From: Bdellovibrio sp. ArHS
GTDB lineage: Bacteria > Bdellovibrionota > Bdellovibrionia > Bdellovibrionales > Bdellovibrionaceae
DNA length: 64,000 nt
Reading direction: 5' to 3'
NCBI RefSeq assembly: GCF_000786105.1
Contig: NZ_JTEV01000015.1
Span: 95,728-159,727 of the forward strand
Numbering within the stretch: the stretch's first letter is position 1; each line of letters begins with the position of its first letter. This document shows positions 48,120 through 57,220 of this stretch, one piece after another. A model generated the notes under the pieces. That model was given only the letters and a program-made list of their open reading frames with translations. It had not been told where the DNA came from and searched no databases. The translations under genes were made by a program, and so were the position numbers.

Positions 48120-49478
48120 CTAGCGCTGCCCCGCTCGCGGGGCTGTCGCTTTATTGGCATCGACTAGTTCTGCCATTCTTCCACGCAAGTGTATGCAAGT
48201 CGCACTTAAATCTTTAATCGCGTAGTCGACTTGGGATTTACTGCGTCCGCGTTTTTCAAAGTGCTTTCGTAAAACACTTTCGTCCTGCTGACAAAGAACG
48301 TCCACCCGTCGAACCAAGGCGCGATACTCCTGAGGATTGGACTTAGCAAAGGCCAACGTTTCACTGGCTTTATTCGATGCTTTGACACATTCTTCGGTGG
48401 CGTTTTTAGATCGGCGAATACAAATCGGTTTATCCTCTTTAAGTCCGAACAAAACAGGATTGCAAAGCACGATGGCTTTACCTTCTTCGTTGTCACCGTA
48501 AATAGTCGTTTCAGATTTTTGGTTCTTGCAGGAATAAGTGACGAGCTTTCCTGAGGCATCGCGGATTTCTTTTTCACTAATCGGTGAACATTGTGGCCCC
48601 TCTACGGCCCATCCCGCATATACACAAGCTAAATGCTCTGTTTTGACCACTTCCTCAACATCCAGATTGTCATTGCCTTTAAGGCTTCCAACATCTTCCA
48701 AAGATCGTAGGTGAAAGTCCGAGACGTGCGGGTTGTTGCCAACACGGTCTAAGACCGCACCGCTGGAATCTCGTCGTTCGACTACAGTTAAGGGTTCTGT
48801 TTTGGAAGCTTTTTGAATTTGAGCCTGGGGACCTAAATCGATGACCACCTCTTCCGAAGAAGCTGGCGTAACGATCCGCTTTACAACGGTCTCTTTACGA
48901 AGGACAGGTGCCGCAAAAGGAGAAGAGCCTTCATCCAAGGTCACTTCGACATGTTTTGCAAGCTGGTCGGCGCTGATTTGAACTTTCGCGCCCTCATAAC
49001 TTTTCTTTTCCAGCTCACCCAATAAATTCTTCGATATGGTCGCAGCATCATCGTTAGCACTGGTGCACACATTCACGCCACTCAGGCGGTCCCCTGGACA
49101 GCGCAGGCACACCAAGGACACAGCCATCTTGACACTTCTATGAACCTGACATCGCTCATCAGCAGCTTGCGTCGGTAGACCTTGAAAAAAAGAAGTCGCG
49201 GCACAAAGCACCCTAGAGGTCGCAACGGCCTTAAATAGAAAGTCGGGCAACAAACTGTATTTGCGTTTTAAATTGATTCTTTCTCCGGCCTCGACAGCAT
49301 CAATTTTTGCATAGAAAGCCCGGATCTCGTTCAACCATGCCTTTTGATTTGCTTCAGAAAGACCGCGAAATTCTTCGTAGGACAAGGTCATTTTGTCGGT
49401 AGATTTATAGAACTTATTCTGGGCAAAAACACCGGAAGACAGAACCAGAAAAGATAGAAGCATTACCAGAAATTTCAT
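48120..49478 (-). CDS. Exported Cys-rich protein of unknown function
   Basis: A 452-residue protein with a signal peptide (KFLVMLLSFLVLSSGVFA). About 14 Cys are spread in pairs: RVLCAATSF with DERCQVH, VCLRCPGD with VCTSAND, ACVYAGW with PQCSP, and CSKN-type pairs further on; these suggest several disulphides in the periplasm. The central part (about 180-260) is Ser/Thr/Glu-rich. No family is recognised. It ends three bases from ligA with no terminator in between; the overlapping GCCCCG hairpin in its 3' end could serve for ligA. Confidence 0.7.
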   Translation of the reverse strand: MKFLVMLLSFLVLSSGVFAQNKFYKSTDKMTLSYEEFRGLSEANQKAWLNEIRAFYAKIDAVEAGERINLKRKYSLLPDFLFKAVATSRVLCAATSFFQGLPTQAADERCQVHRSVKMAVSLVCLRCPGDRLSGVNVCTSANDDAATISKNLLGELEKKSYEGAKVQISADQLAKHVEVTLDEGSSPFAAPVLRKETVVKRIVTPASSEEVVIDLGPQAQIQKASKTEPLTVVERRDSSGAVLDRVGNNPHVSDFHLRSLEDVGSLKGNDNLDVEEVVKTEHLACVYAGWAVEGPQCSPISEKEIRDASGKLVTYSCKNQKSETTIYGDNEEGKAIVLCNPVLFGLKEDKPICIRRSKNATEECVKASNKASETLAFAKSNPQEYRALVRRVDVLCQQDESVLRKHFEKRGRSKSQVDYAIKDLSATCIHLRGRMAELVDANKATAPRAGQR

Positions 49479-49571
49479 TGCTGCATCCTTAATCCATTCA
49501 ATTTTTACTTGTTTGATTTATCGGTGAAATAGCGACTGATCTTGAGATTTCTCAAAATGAGACGAGCAGCG

Positions 49572-49611
49572 AAAAACAGAAAAGCCCGTGGTTTGTGCCA
49601 CGGGCTTTTTT
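49572..49611 (-). terminator. Terminator of the histone gene
   Basis: A 10-bp stem AAGCCCGTGG (49582-49591) with CCACGGGCTT (49598-49607). On the minus strand CTTTTCTGTTTTT follows; in the plus direction seven T follow, so it could act both ways. Confidence 0.88.
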
Positions 49612-49637
49612 TGCAATAAACTAAAATCAGCACCAAA

Positions 49638-49832
49638 TTAAAGGTGATCGATCACGATATCGCGCGCCATAACAGTCTTGCGACCATCAGCTTTTGCACT
49701 TTCGATACCTTTTAAGCAAAGTTGCTCAATAGCTTTGCTAAGAACATCAATAGTCTCAGCAGAGGTGTTCATTTGACCTTTTTCTTTGATAAGTTTTTTT
49801 ACTTTGCTTGTTACAACAAGTACTTCTGCCAT
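49638..49832 (-). CDS. Bacterial histone (single histone fold, Bd0055 type)
   Basis: A 64-residue protein, starting at ATG 49832 with GAGAGG seven bases upstream; the longer frame (to 49955) runs into the next gene. It is a bare histone fold: helix 1 (VLVVTSKVKKLIKEKG), long helix 2 (SAETIDVLSKAIEQLCLKGI), then the loop ADGRKTVMARDIV matching the archaeal RKT motif, and a short helix 3. It has no tails. From memory it is nearly the same as B. bacteriovorus Bd0055, an abundant, essential nucleoid protein that binds DNA as a dimer without archaeal-type wrapping. It lies among ligA, a secreted protein and a phosphoesterase, with its own terminator. Confidence 0.96.
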   Translation of the reverse strand: MAEVLVVTSKVKKLIKEKGQMNTSAETIDVLSKAIEQLCLKGIESAKADGRKTVMARDIVIDHL

Positions 49833-49920
49833 GATTAAACCTCTCTCCATCCGTGTGTTTACCTGTAAAAGGTTTGCATAGGGTCCAGAAATTGACAATA
49901 TGAAATCTTCTTGCGGCGCA

Positions 49921-51393
49921 CTAATTATTTGCGATCGTCCTACCGGGGTTAGCAATTAGTTCAGATTTTCCATCAACGAACTTCATCAGTTCTGCCTGCC
50001 GATTTCCACCTTCCGTCGGAGAAATCCATACGAAGGTTTTTTGATCCAATGGTTTCGTACACTCCACATCCAAGAACGCCGGTGACCAGCAGCCCGAGTT
50101 CAAATGCTCGACGGAACCAATAATTTCATGGCGTGTATGATGAGTGTGTCCAAAGACGATGCGCTGCGCTTTAGTAATCGCACTGGCCATAGACAGGACA
50201 CGATCGTCAGGCTCTTTATACCCCGACACTAACGAGGTGATCGACTTGCTATAGAAAAGAAAGAACGGCAACAACAAGAATAAGGGAATAAATGCCCAGA
50301 AGAAGGATATTTCATAAACGGACCTTATAAAAACCATCAGCTGAAAAATTAAAAAGAAGGCAAGAAAGACAAAAAAGGCACGATCCAACCAAAGCTCTCG
50401 GGCCAACAAAGAAGGATGGCTGGCGGCGGGGGCAACAAAAAGTTCTTTAAGTTCCCGAACCATGCGCGGCTCTGCGTTCGCTTTTTCGGCAATTCGAGAC
50501 ACACGGTCTTCAATCTTCAAAGGATTGCGAATTGGTGACGAGAGCCTGTCGAAAAAGGCATGAAGCAAAGTCACAACCGACCCCCAAAACCAGGTTATGA
50601 TAAGGCCTGGCTGCGCCCGTAACATATATTTAAAAAAGAACCGGATGTATTCGGGTAGGGTCATAATATAATTCGTATCCACATGCGGATTAAAAAATCC
50701 CATGCCATTCGAGATATAACGACACGCTAAATTTCCAAAAGGCAGTTTGAGAGAGATAAAGTTATAGCCGCGAACAAACGGATTAATGGGGTCTTCACAC
50801 ATACAATAGGGATCGTATTGGTTCCCGTGTTCAACCAATGTGTCCTGATTGCTGATATAAAACCATTCAACAAAACGGACCTGATCTCTTTTGTGATCCG
50901 GCAAGGCCAGATGTTTATGTATTTCGGCCTGCACTTCCGCGAAGTGCAGTTCTAAATCGTGATTGCCAATAACAAAAATCGCGCGATGACCGCGCAGAAT
51001 AAACTCTCTTAAGGCCCGGACAAACTCCGCATGATCCTTAAGAATGACTTCGACCTTGAACCGAGATCTTTCTTCACGGGGATACAGGCCGCGGTGTCGT
51101 TCCAACCAATCAACTCTGAAGGTGGGTTCGTCGGGTAAACGAAGGACACTGTCAAAATCGAAGATATCTCCGTTTAAGATCAATTCAATCGGTTGCCCCT
51201 GCGCTTTTTCCTCGATGTGCTTCAGAAAATTTTCAAAGACGTCATCAAAAAAGAACTGCCGAGTTTTAAATTTTTTCCATAAAGGAAACTTAATGTTTAC
51301 CGGCTCCGCTTCGCACAGATGCAAGTCACTGATAATGGCAGTGTAAGTGGCGGATCTAAAATCAAGAACAGGTTGCGAAAAAGAAGTGGGCAA
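49921..51393 (-). CDS. Membrane-linked calcineurin-like metallophosphoesterase
   Basis: A 490-residue protein with the full metal-site motifs: D23-x-H25 in ISDLHL, GDIFDFD near 74-80, GNHDLE near 143, and GHTHHTRHE near 417. Between the third and fourth motifs is an insert of about 200 residues with hydrophobic stretches (FFVFLAFFLIFQLMVFI, FWAFIPLFLLLPFFLFY) forming two or three membrane segments. It may act on a lipid-linked or membrane substrate; members of this superfamily include LpxH-like enzymes. It is divergent from murD (17 bases between). Confidence 0.85.
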   Translation of the reverse strand: MPTSFSQPVLDFRSATYTAIISDLHLCEAEPVNIKFPLWKKFKTRQFFFDDVFENFLKHIEEKAQGQPIELILNGDIFDFDSVLRLPDEPTFRVDWLERHRGLYPREERSRFKVEVILKDHAEFVRALREFILRGHRAIFVIGNHDLELHFAEVQAEIHKHLALPDHKRDQVRFVEWFYISNQDTLVEHGNQYDPYCMCEDPINPFVRGYNFISLKLPFGNLACRYISNGMGFFNPHVDTNYIMTLPEYIRFFFKYMLRAQPGLIITWFWGSVVTLLHAFFDRLSSPIRNPLKIEDRVSRIAEKANAEPRMVRELKELFVAPAASHPSLLARELWLDRAFFVFLAFFLIFQLMVFIRSVYEISFFWAFIPLFLLLPFFLFYSKSITSLVSGYKEPDDRVLSMASAITKAQRIVFGHTHHTRHEIIGSVEHLNSGCWSPAFLDVECTKPLDQKTFVWISPTEGGNRQAELMKFVDGKSELIANPGRTIANN

Positions 51394-51410
51394 ATCTTCC
51401 TCCCACGAAT

Positions 51411-52724
51411 ATGATCATGCAGATGAATGAATTTATCAAGAACCTCAAGACTCCAATTGCTATTGTCGGTATGGGTAAAAGCGGTGAAGCTGCACGCCGA
51501 TTGCTTCTCAATCTCGGATTTTCGCCAGAGTCAGTCCTGACGTTCGATGGAAAGCTGCAAACGGCGGATTATAATGACCCCGATGCCTTGATGAGCAACG
51601 CAGCCCCAAAAACTCTTGTCGTATCCCCGGGCGTTCCTCTGACCTCAGCTTGGATTCAAAATGCACAAAAGAATGGCGTAAAGATAACAAGTGAAATTTC
51701 TTTGGCTTGTGCCTGTCTTGAAGGGGAAAAGTTAATTGGTGTCACGGGCTCTGTCGGTAAAAGTACGACTGTTTCACTTATGGGGGCCGGCTTAGAAGCA
51801 TTCTCAAAAACGGGCTTTGTCGGCGGAAACCTGGGAACACCTTTTGCGCAGTATTCTGCCGAAGTCCTTGAAGGAAAGCGACCGCGCGCCGACTGGATTA
51901 TCCTGGAGCTTTCCAGCTATCAGCTTGAAAACTGTGAAAACTTGGCTTTGGATTATTCCGCTATTACCTATTTTACCTCAAACCATCTTGAGCGTTACAA
52001 CAACCTTGAACACTACTATCAAACGAAGTGGCATATTCTTTCTTTGACGAAAAACGCTCTTTTCTTAAATTCAGAGGGTGGTGACTTGGTTGAATATTCC
52101 AAGAAAAGAGATGCCGAGAACGTAAAGATTGTTTCTAAAGAAGATCCCGTCCTGAAAGGTCTTCACCTTGAAAAAGCTGAACTTATTGGGCAGCACAATC
52201 AGGACAACATCGCCCTGGCCTCGGCCCTTGCGATTGAAGCCGGCTGGCCCTCGGCGGCCGTCGACGGCATGAAACGATTTAAAGGTCTTGCTCATCGCCT
52301 TGAAAATGTCGGGACTTTCAAGGGGGTCCGATTCATCAATGATAGTAAGGCGACGGCCATGGACAGTGTTCTTATTGCAAGTGCAGCAGCCTATGACACT
52401 CTTTCCAATGGCGGAAAACTTTATCTTCTACTGGGCGGTCGGGATAAGAATCTGCCATGGCAGGATCTTTTGCCCTTGAAGCACTTTCAGTCGATTGAAT
52501 TTGTTTTCTTTGGGGAATGCCGAGAAATCGCCCAGCAAAAATCTTCACTGCCAGGATCTTCTTATTCTCATTTGAATGAGGCCCTTCAGCATTGCTTTCA
52601 GCGAGCCAAAGACTCAGACACGGTACTGCTAAGTCCGGGCGGGACCAGCCTGGATGAATTCAAATCGTTTGAAGATCGCGGGAACTTCTTTAAATCCAAA
52701 GTTGCCGAATTCGCGCAAAGATAA
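51411..52724 (+). CDS. murD: UDP-N-acetylmuramoyl-L-alanine:D-glutamate ligase MurD
   Basis: A 437-residue Mur ligase that adds D-Glu to UDP-MurNAc-L-Ala. It has the N-terminal Rossmann domain (AIVGMGKSGEAARRLL), the ATP loop GVTGSVGKSTT, ELSSYQLE, and NDSKATAMD with the C-terminal LLGGRDKNLP. Three in-frame ATGs at 51411, 51417 and 51423 are possible starts and none has a clear ribosome site. Its stop abuts the stop of the convergent gene, so no terminator separates them. Confidence 0.97.
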   Translation: MIMQMNEFIKNLKTPIAIVGMGKSGEAARRLLLNLGFSPESVLTFDGKLQTADYNDPDALMSNAAPKTLVVSPGVPLTSAWIQNAQKNGVKITSEISLACACLEGEKLIGVTGSVGKSTTVSLMGAGLEAFSKTGFVGGNLGTPFAQYSAEVLEGKRPRADWIILELSSYQLENCENLALDYSAITYFTSNHLERYNNLEHYYQTKWHILSLTKNALFLNSEGGDLVEYSKKRDAENVKIVSKEDPVLKGLHLEKAELIGQHNQDNIALASALAIEAGWPSAAVDGMKRFKGLAHRLENVGTFKGVRFINDSKATAMDSVLIASAAAYDTLSNGGKLYLLLGGRDKNLPWQDLLPLKHFQSIEFVFFGECREIAQQKSSLPGSSYSHLNEALQHCFQRAKDSDTVLLSPGGTSLDEFKSFEDRGNFFKSKVAEFAQR

Positions 52725-54830
52725 TTATTCGCGGAAGGTTAAGATCGAAAGCGAGTTCGCATCCACAGGCAAGAGACGCGAATATATTTTTCGGGTTCTT
52801 GCTCCTAACACCACCACCTCGTGGGTGTCTTCAGGAACATTGAAAAGAATGAAGCCACCGCCGGCAATTCCTTTGCGGTTTTGCAAAATGCGGCCCTGCA
52901 TATCAAAGTAGACTATTTGTCTGGCGGCAAAGTCATCATGAGCAGCCAAATAAACCTCAAAATCTTCATCCGGAACAAAGCCGACAACAACACCGGTGCT
53001 GGGCATGTCGTCTAGTCTTAGGAAGGACTTGATGGATGTCAGCCATGACCAGTGAACCAGAGGAGCATGGATAAATTCATCGGTATCGTTATAGATATAC
53101 CGCGCAGACACATAATCCGCGCCTTCGGGCTGAATACGCATAAGCCCCAAGCGACTGATGTGCGGTAACGAGACCGTTGTCACACCCGTCGCGACCTCTA
53201 GATCTTCTTGCAAACTTTGCATTGTAACCATGCCGGGGCGCGCTTCTCCGGTAAAGGCATCATAGATTCTAAGAGGAACCGTTTCTGACTTAATCGTAGA
53301 TTCCACATCACCTTGTGCAACCGAGCCCTCTTCAACCACAACGTTCTGATATCCGATAATTGCTGACGATCGAGTTGCTAGCAAAGAATGAAATCCCGGC
53401 GTTACATCGACAAATGCAAAAAGACCATTGTCACTCGTGGACTTCAATTGAGGGTCCGGAATCATAAATGCATTAAAATAGACAGGGATCAGCGCTTCGT
53501 CTGACTCAACGACAACTTCGGCTCCGGCTAAAGCTTTTCCATCTAACGTCACTTTTCCCCAAATAATAGTGGGAACTTCAGACGAGGATTGCGCTCGTTG
53601 TTGCGCCACAATGTCTTGCAAAGCACGAATCATTGTTTCGGGATATAGCTGCGATTTGAATTCTTTTCCGGAAATTACAATGGCCGCCGTTTGCAAATGT
53701 TTCGGAGCCGCTGCCCGCATCACGGTTGTCGATCCTTTGGTAACGTTATCCATCGCCACAAGACCATCATCCTTTTTTACCATCACTTCGCTGGCACCTT
53801 TTACAAACGTCGCGCGTGTCTGCGCAGGAGCAACATCATTGGGCTTAGGATTGTAAGCACTGGTGATGATGCCTGCAAAGTCAGGGTGGGGTTCAATTTT
53901 TAACTTGGGCCCCTGCAAAGTTCCCGCATCAGCGGCGGCAACACGATTCAGACGGAAAGAGCCTTCACCTAAGGTCTTTCCCTCTTTATCCACAAGACGA
54001 GCAACCACCGTTCCTGTCTTGTTCTCGACTTCGATATTATAAAGACCTTGTCGCAAGTCTACGCGGCCCAATTCCTTTAGAACACCTTCATCGTTACGAC
54101 GGATTTCGATATGATGCTCATTCGTCACCGCTAGGCCGCCTGTAATCTCAAGAGGACCTTGGATAAAATGACGAAGATTTTTTTCTTCAACAAATGAAGG
54201 CAATTCTTCCGAAGGCACATCCGGCAGCGATTGAGGATGTCTTGACGGAACCTCCACTGAGGCTTGAGACGGGCGAGTGCTCACCTGGCCAGAAGCAGAC
54301 ATTCCCGCTACATAGACATTTGCGCTTGACGGACTCGTTGCCAAAGCTCCTGATTTTTCCAAGACTTCACGAGCCATATCGCTCCAAGTTGGAACTGACC
54401 AATCCTGGTTCAGCACTTCGCTTCTTCTTTGCGCCTCTTGAAGACGTCTGGCTTGAGTCGTGGGCAATTGTTCCACCCACGAACCATCCGCCACTTCTTC
54501 GGCGGGCATTGAAGTTAAAATGGTCTCTGGCCTCTTCGTCAGCACCATTTCAGGAACCTCCACTTTTTTTGCAAAAAGAGGGGTGGCTGAATTTTTTTCC
54601 ACCGCAAGCGTCGCGGGTTTAATTTTCGCAAGACGCGCCCATTCTTCAGAGACGCGCTCTGATTCAAGAACTTCTTCAAAGGCAATATGGGGTGGTGAAT
54701 TTTTTTGTGCCTTGATCGTCAGCGCTTCATATATAGGAATGAACTTCAAGCCACTGATTGTGCTTGACCAGCATAAGCATCCCGCTAGTACTGCGAACGG
54801 AAGAATCCGTTTAAGCTGCATTCCTTGCAA
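52725..54830 (-). CDS. Large envelope protein with a carboxypeptidase-regulatory-like domain
   Basis: A 701-residue protein. The TTG at 54830 is used because GAGG lies five bases before it; the ATG at 54821 has no such spacing. An N-terminal hydrophobic segment (ILPFAVLAGCLCWSSTISG) is a signal or anchor. Residues about 40-220 are low complexity, acidic and Pro-rich. Residues 225-330 are strands, and about 430-500 match a carboxypeptidase-regulatory-like beta domain (VTLDGKALAGAEVVVESDE, STSDNGLFAFVDVTPG). The last 150 residues are beta-rich. No enzyme motif is seen. It lies at the end of the dap-fsa block. Confidence 0.7.
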   Translation of the reverse strand: MQGMQLKRILPFAVLAGCLCWSSTISGLKFIPIYEALTIKAQKNSPPHIAFEEVLESERVSEEWARLAKIKPATLAVEKNSATPLFAKKVEVPEMVLTKRPETILTSMPAEEVADGSWVEQLPTTQARRLQEAQRRSEVLNQDWSVPTWSDMAREVLEKSGALATSPSSANVYVAGMSASGQVSTRPSQASVEVPSRHPQSLPDVPSEELPSFVEEKNLRHFIQGPLEITGGLAVTNEHHIEIRRNDEGVLKELGRVDLRQGLYNIEVENKTGTVVARLVDKEGKTLGEGSFRLNRVAAADAGTLQGPKLKIEPHPDFAGIITSAYNPKPNDVAPAQTRATFVKGASEVMVKKDDGLVAMDNVTKGSTTVMRAAAPKHLQTAAIVISGKEFKSQLYPETMIRALQDIVAQQRAQSSSEVPTIIWGKVTLDGKALAGAEVVVESDEALIPVYFNAFMIPDPQLKSTSDNGLFAFVDVTPGFHSLLATRSSAIIGYQNVVVEEGSVAQGDVESTIKSETVPLRIYDAFTGEARPGMVTMQSLQEDLEVATGVTTVSLPHISRLGLMRIQPEGADYVSARYIYNDTDEFIHAPLVHWSWLTSIKSFLRLDDMPSTGVVVGFVPDEDFEVYLAAHDDFAARQIVYFDMQGRILQNRKGIAGGGFILFNVPEDTHEVVVLGARTRKIYSRLLPVDANSLSILTFRE

Positions 54831-54882
54831 CGTAACCTCTTCAAATGAAAAGACTAGTCATATTGACTAGTCTTTATCGTAT

Positions 54883-55323
54883 TTAGAAGGAGCGGAAGTC
54901 GTCAATCACGTTGCGTGTGTCGCGACTTTGGTTAAGCGCCCGGCGAATTTTTTCGGCCAGGACGCCGGCGCGGTCATCATCTCGGTCCACAAGCTCGAAG
55001 CCGCCATTTTCATTACGACCTTCGACGAGGACCTCGACCTGGACGTCATAAGGGCGCTGGTCCCCCAAGACTGTCACGTGCGTGTAGTAACGCTCGCGGG
55101 CCATATCCATTTTTTCGATGGGCTTATTTTTCTTGTCGTAATATTGAGAAAGCATCTCTCTGCCATTTTGGGTAACGACGCGGGGTTCGCCAATAACACT
55201 CATAACCACGCGTCGGGTCTCACTTACATTCAAAGGCGTTTCCCGAAGAATGACTCCTCCGGTTCTACAGCCAGACAAAAGAAGGGTTCCTGCCAAAATA
55301 AGAAAAAAGAGGTGTTTCATCAT
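54883..55323 (-). CDS. Lipoprotein of unknown function
   Basis: A 146-residue lipoprotein. I use ATG 55323, which shares one base with the stop of the aldolase gene (TAATG); a second ATG follows at once. The lipobox is LLLSGC (C19). The mature part has strands (YYTHVTVLGDQRPYDVQVEV) and a helical end (LAEKIRRALNQSRD). A repeated VxVLGDxRPYDVxVEV style strand suggests a small beta-sandwich. No family is recognised. Confidence 0.7.
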   Translation of the reverse strand: MMKHLFFLILAGTLLLSGCRTGGVILRETPLNVSETRRVVMSVIGEPRVVTQNGREMLSQYYDKKNKPIEKMDMARERYYTHVTVLGDQRPYDVQVEVLVEGRNENGGFELVDRDDDRAGVLAEKIRRALNQSRDTRNVIDDFRSF

Positions 55324-55970
55324 TACTTCTTCTGAGCTTTGTTCCAATCATCCATGAACATCTTAATACCTTTGTCAGTTAACGGATGATGAGTCATTTG
55401 CTGCATAACCTTAAATGGAATTGTCGCAATATCAGCTCCCATTTCGGCCGCCAATTGAATATGCATTGGGCTGCGCACACTTGCGACTAGAACTTCGGTC
55501 GCAAAGTCATAGTTCTGATAAATTTGAATAACCTGATTAACCATCGCCAAGCCTTCTTGGCCAATGTCATCCAAGCGACCTACAAATGGGGACACCATGG
55601 TCGCTCCGGCCTTTGCAGCAAGCAAAGCTTGCATCGGAGAGAACACAAGTGTGACGTTGGTCTTGATACCTTCTGCCGTCAATTTTTTTACCGCAATCAT
55701 TCCGTCTTCGGTCATCGGGATTTTCACAACAATATTCGAAGCGATTTTTGCTAGCTCTTTTCCTTCGCGGAACATTTCTTCGGCTTGCAGACTAATAACT
55801 TCTGCAGAAACGGGACCAGAAACCTCTTTGCAGATTTCTTTAATAACCTCATGAAATGGCTTTCCTGATTTAGCGATCAACGACGGGTTTGTTGTCACGC
55901 CATCCACCCAACCGCGCAGATTGGCTTGTTTAATTTCTTCAATTTCAGCTGTGTCGATGAAAAACTTCAT
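55323..55970 (-). CDS. Transaldolase-like protein (TalC/fructose-6-phosphate aldolase type)
   Basis: I start at ATG 55970; the TTG four codons earlier is part of the ribosome site. The 215-residue TIM-barrel protein begins [15 protein letters not shown] and [14 protein letters not shown], has the Schiff-base Lys in [10 protein letters not shown], and ends in the family's [13 protein letters not shown]. It may be a short transaldolase of the pentose phosphate pathway or a fructose-6-phosphate aldolase; sequence alone does not decide. It lies downstream of dapB and an unknown gene. Confidence 0.92.
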   Translation of the reverse strand: MKFFIDTAEIEEIKQANLRGWVDGVTTNPSLIAKSGKPFHEVIKEICKEVSGPVSAEVISLQAEEMFREGKELAKIASNIVVKIPMTEDGMIAVKKLTAEGIKTNVTLVFSPMQALLAAKAGATMVSPFVGRLDDIGQEGLAMVNQVIQIYQNYDFATEVLVASVRSPMHIQLAAEMGADIATIPFKVMQQMTHHPLTDKGIKMFMDDWNKAQKK

Positions 55971-56027
55971 GGGTTCTCCCAAAGGAAAGTGATTTTATGT
56001 AACACCAAATTTGTACGTTGGCGCAGG

Positions 56028-56537
56028 CTAAAAATCAACCAGGCTTTTACCCTGAATATAAAACTCTGCCTGCTTTGCCGGAACAGCCGAGCGCGCTATC
56101 TCACTTAAATTCTTCTGATAAATGGGGTGCTCATATTGCCCCCAGGCTTCCGCAGAACAGCGAATAATCAAAGGGTCCTGGTGCAGCTGAGGATACGGTA
56201 AAGTCAGTCGGGGAGAGAGCAAAATTACATCGTCATAAGTCAATAAAGTGAACTCTTTATGGCTCTTCTTACTCAGGCCTGGATTTCCTTGCTCGGAAAA
56301 TGAAAGAACTAGATGCAACAAGGCATCTACGTTCAAAGGTGTTTCAAAGCGAATGACGAACTCCAGATAGGCACTGAGATCCAAGCGCTCGTCCGTCAAA
56401 TATCTTTTATAGACCGAGGAAATAGCGGAGATCTCACCACATTCGGCAAGTTTTCGAAGAACTTCTTTAGCTTGTTCGGTGCCGCCAACCAGATCCAAGG
56501 CGGCGTGAATCAAAGCAGAATGCCGAACAGGCGTCAT
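56028..56537 (-). CDS. Unknown protein coupled to dapB
   Basis: A 169-residue protein whose ATG overlaps the dapB stop (ATGA), so it is translated with dapB. It is soluble, helical (HAALDLVGGTEQAKEVLRKL) and has no signal peptide. A second part (YDDVILLSPRLTLPYPQLHQ, EAWGQYEHPIYQKNL) is more varied. No family is recognised. Its place in the diaminopimelate cluster hints at a link to cell-wall metabolism. Confidence 0.7.
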   Translation of the reverse strand: MTPVRHSALIHAALDLVGGTEQAKEVLRKLAECGEISAISSVYKRYLTDERLDLSAYLEFVIRFETPLNVDALLHLVLSFSEQGNPGLSKKSHKEFTLLTYDDVILLSPRLTLPYPQLHQDPLIIRCSAEAWGQYEHPIYQKNLSEIARSAVPAKQAEFYIQGKSLVDF

Positions 56538-57220
56538 ACCTTTTTCCCAAACAACACGTCACGAATCTGATACAGGCCAGGTTTCTGCTTTATCAGCCAT
56601 TCCGCAGCTTGCACCGCCCCTTTGGCAAAGACTGTTCGATTTAAAGCGGAATGTTCAAAAACCAAGACCTCTTCGTCACTCATGGAATAAACTTTGTGCA
56701 CGCCAAAAACACCCCCGCCGCGAATAGCAACCGCCTCGGGAAGTTTTTTGCCAACAGCCTTTTCCAGGTTTTCCTGCAAAGTGATAGCTGTTCCGGATGG
56801 CTTGTCTTTCTTTCGGCTGTGGTGGATTTCTTCAATCTGAAAGTCAAAATGCGAAATCGCGGCAAGGTTCTTTAAAGCCTCATTCAAGACCGCGACCCCC
56901 AAGCTCATGTTCGAAGACCACAACACGGGGATTTTTTTTGAGTACTTATTCAAAAGATCTTTCTCTTTTTTAGAAAATCCCGTCGTGCCACAAACAACCG
57001 GCGTCTTGTGTTCGGCAGCTCGCTTTAGTACATCCTTAAGCGCTTCCGGCGATGAAAAATCAATCCACACATCTACTTGCGCCGCTTTTTTTGAATCGAA
57101 TTTTTCATCGCGGTTCAACGGATAAAAAAGTTCACAACGGGGATTGGCGTCGACCACACTCACGATTTCTTGGCCCATGCGCCCCCCGGGACCAACAACA
57201 CCTATTTTAATTTTTTTCAC
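56534..57220 (-). CDS. dapB: 4-hydroxy-tetrahydrodipicolinate reductase DapB
   Basis: A 228-residue enzyme of the lysine/diaminopimelate pathway. The dinucleotide loop is GVVGPGGRMGQ, the catalytic region EIHHSRKKDKPSGTA, with the His-His and Lys of the family. It overlaps dapA by four bases. Length is slightly short of E. coli (273). Confidence 0.97.
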   Translation of the reverse strand: MKKIKIGVVGPGGRMGQEIVSVVDANPRCELFYPLNRDEKFDSKKAAQVDVWIDFSSPEALKDVLKRAAEHKTPVVCGTTGFSKKEKDLLNKYSKKIPVLWSSNMSLGVAVLNEALKNLAAISHFDFQIEEIHHSRKKDKPSGTAITLQENLEKAVGKKLPEAVAIRGGGVFGVHKVYSMSDEEVLVFEHSALNRTVFAKGAVQAAEWLIKQKPGLYQIRDVLFGKKV

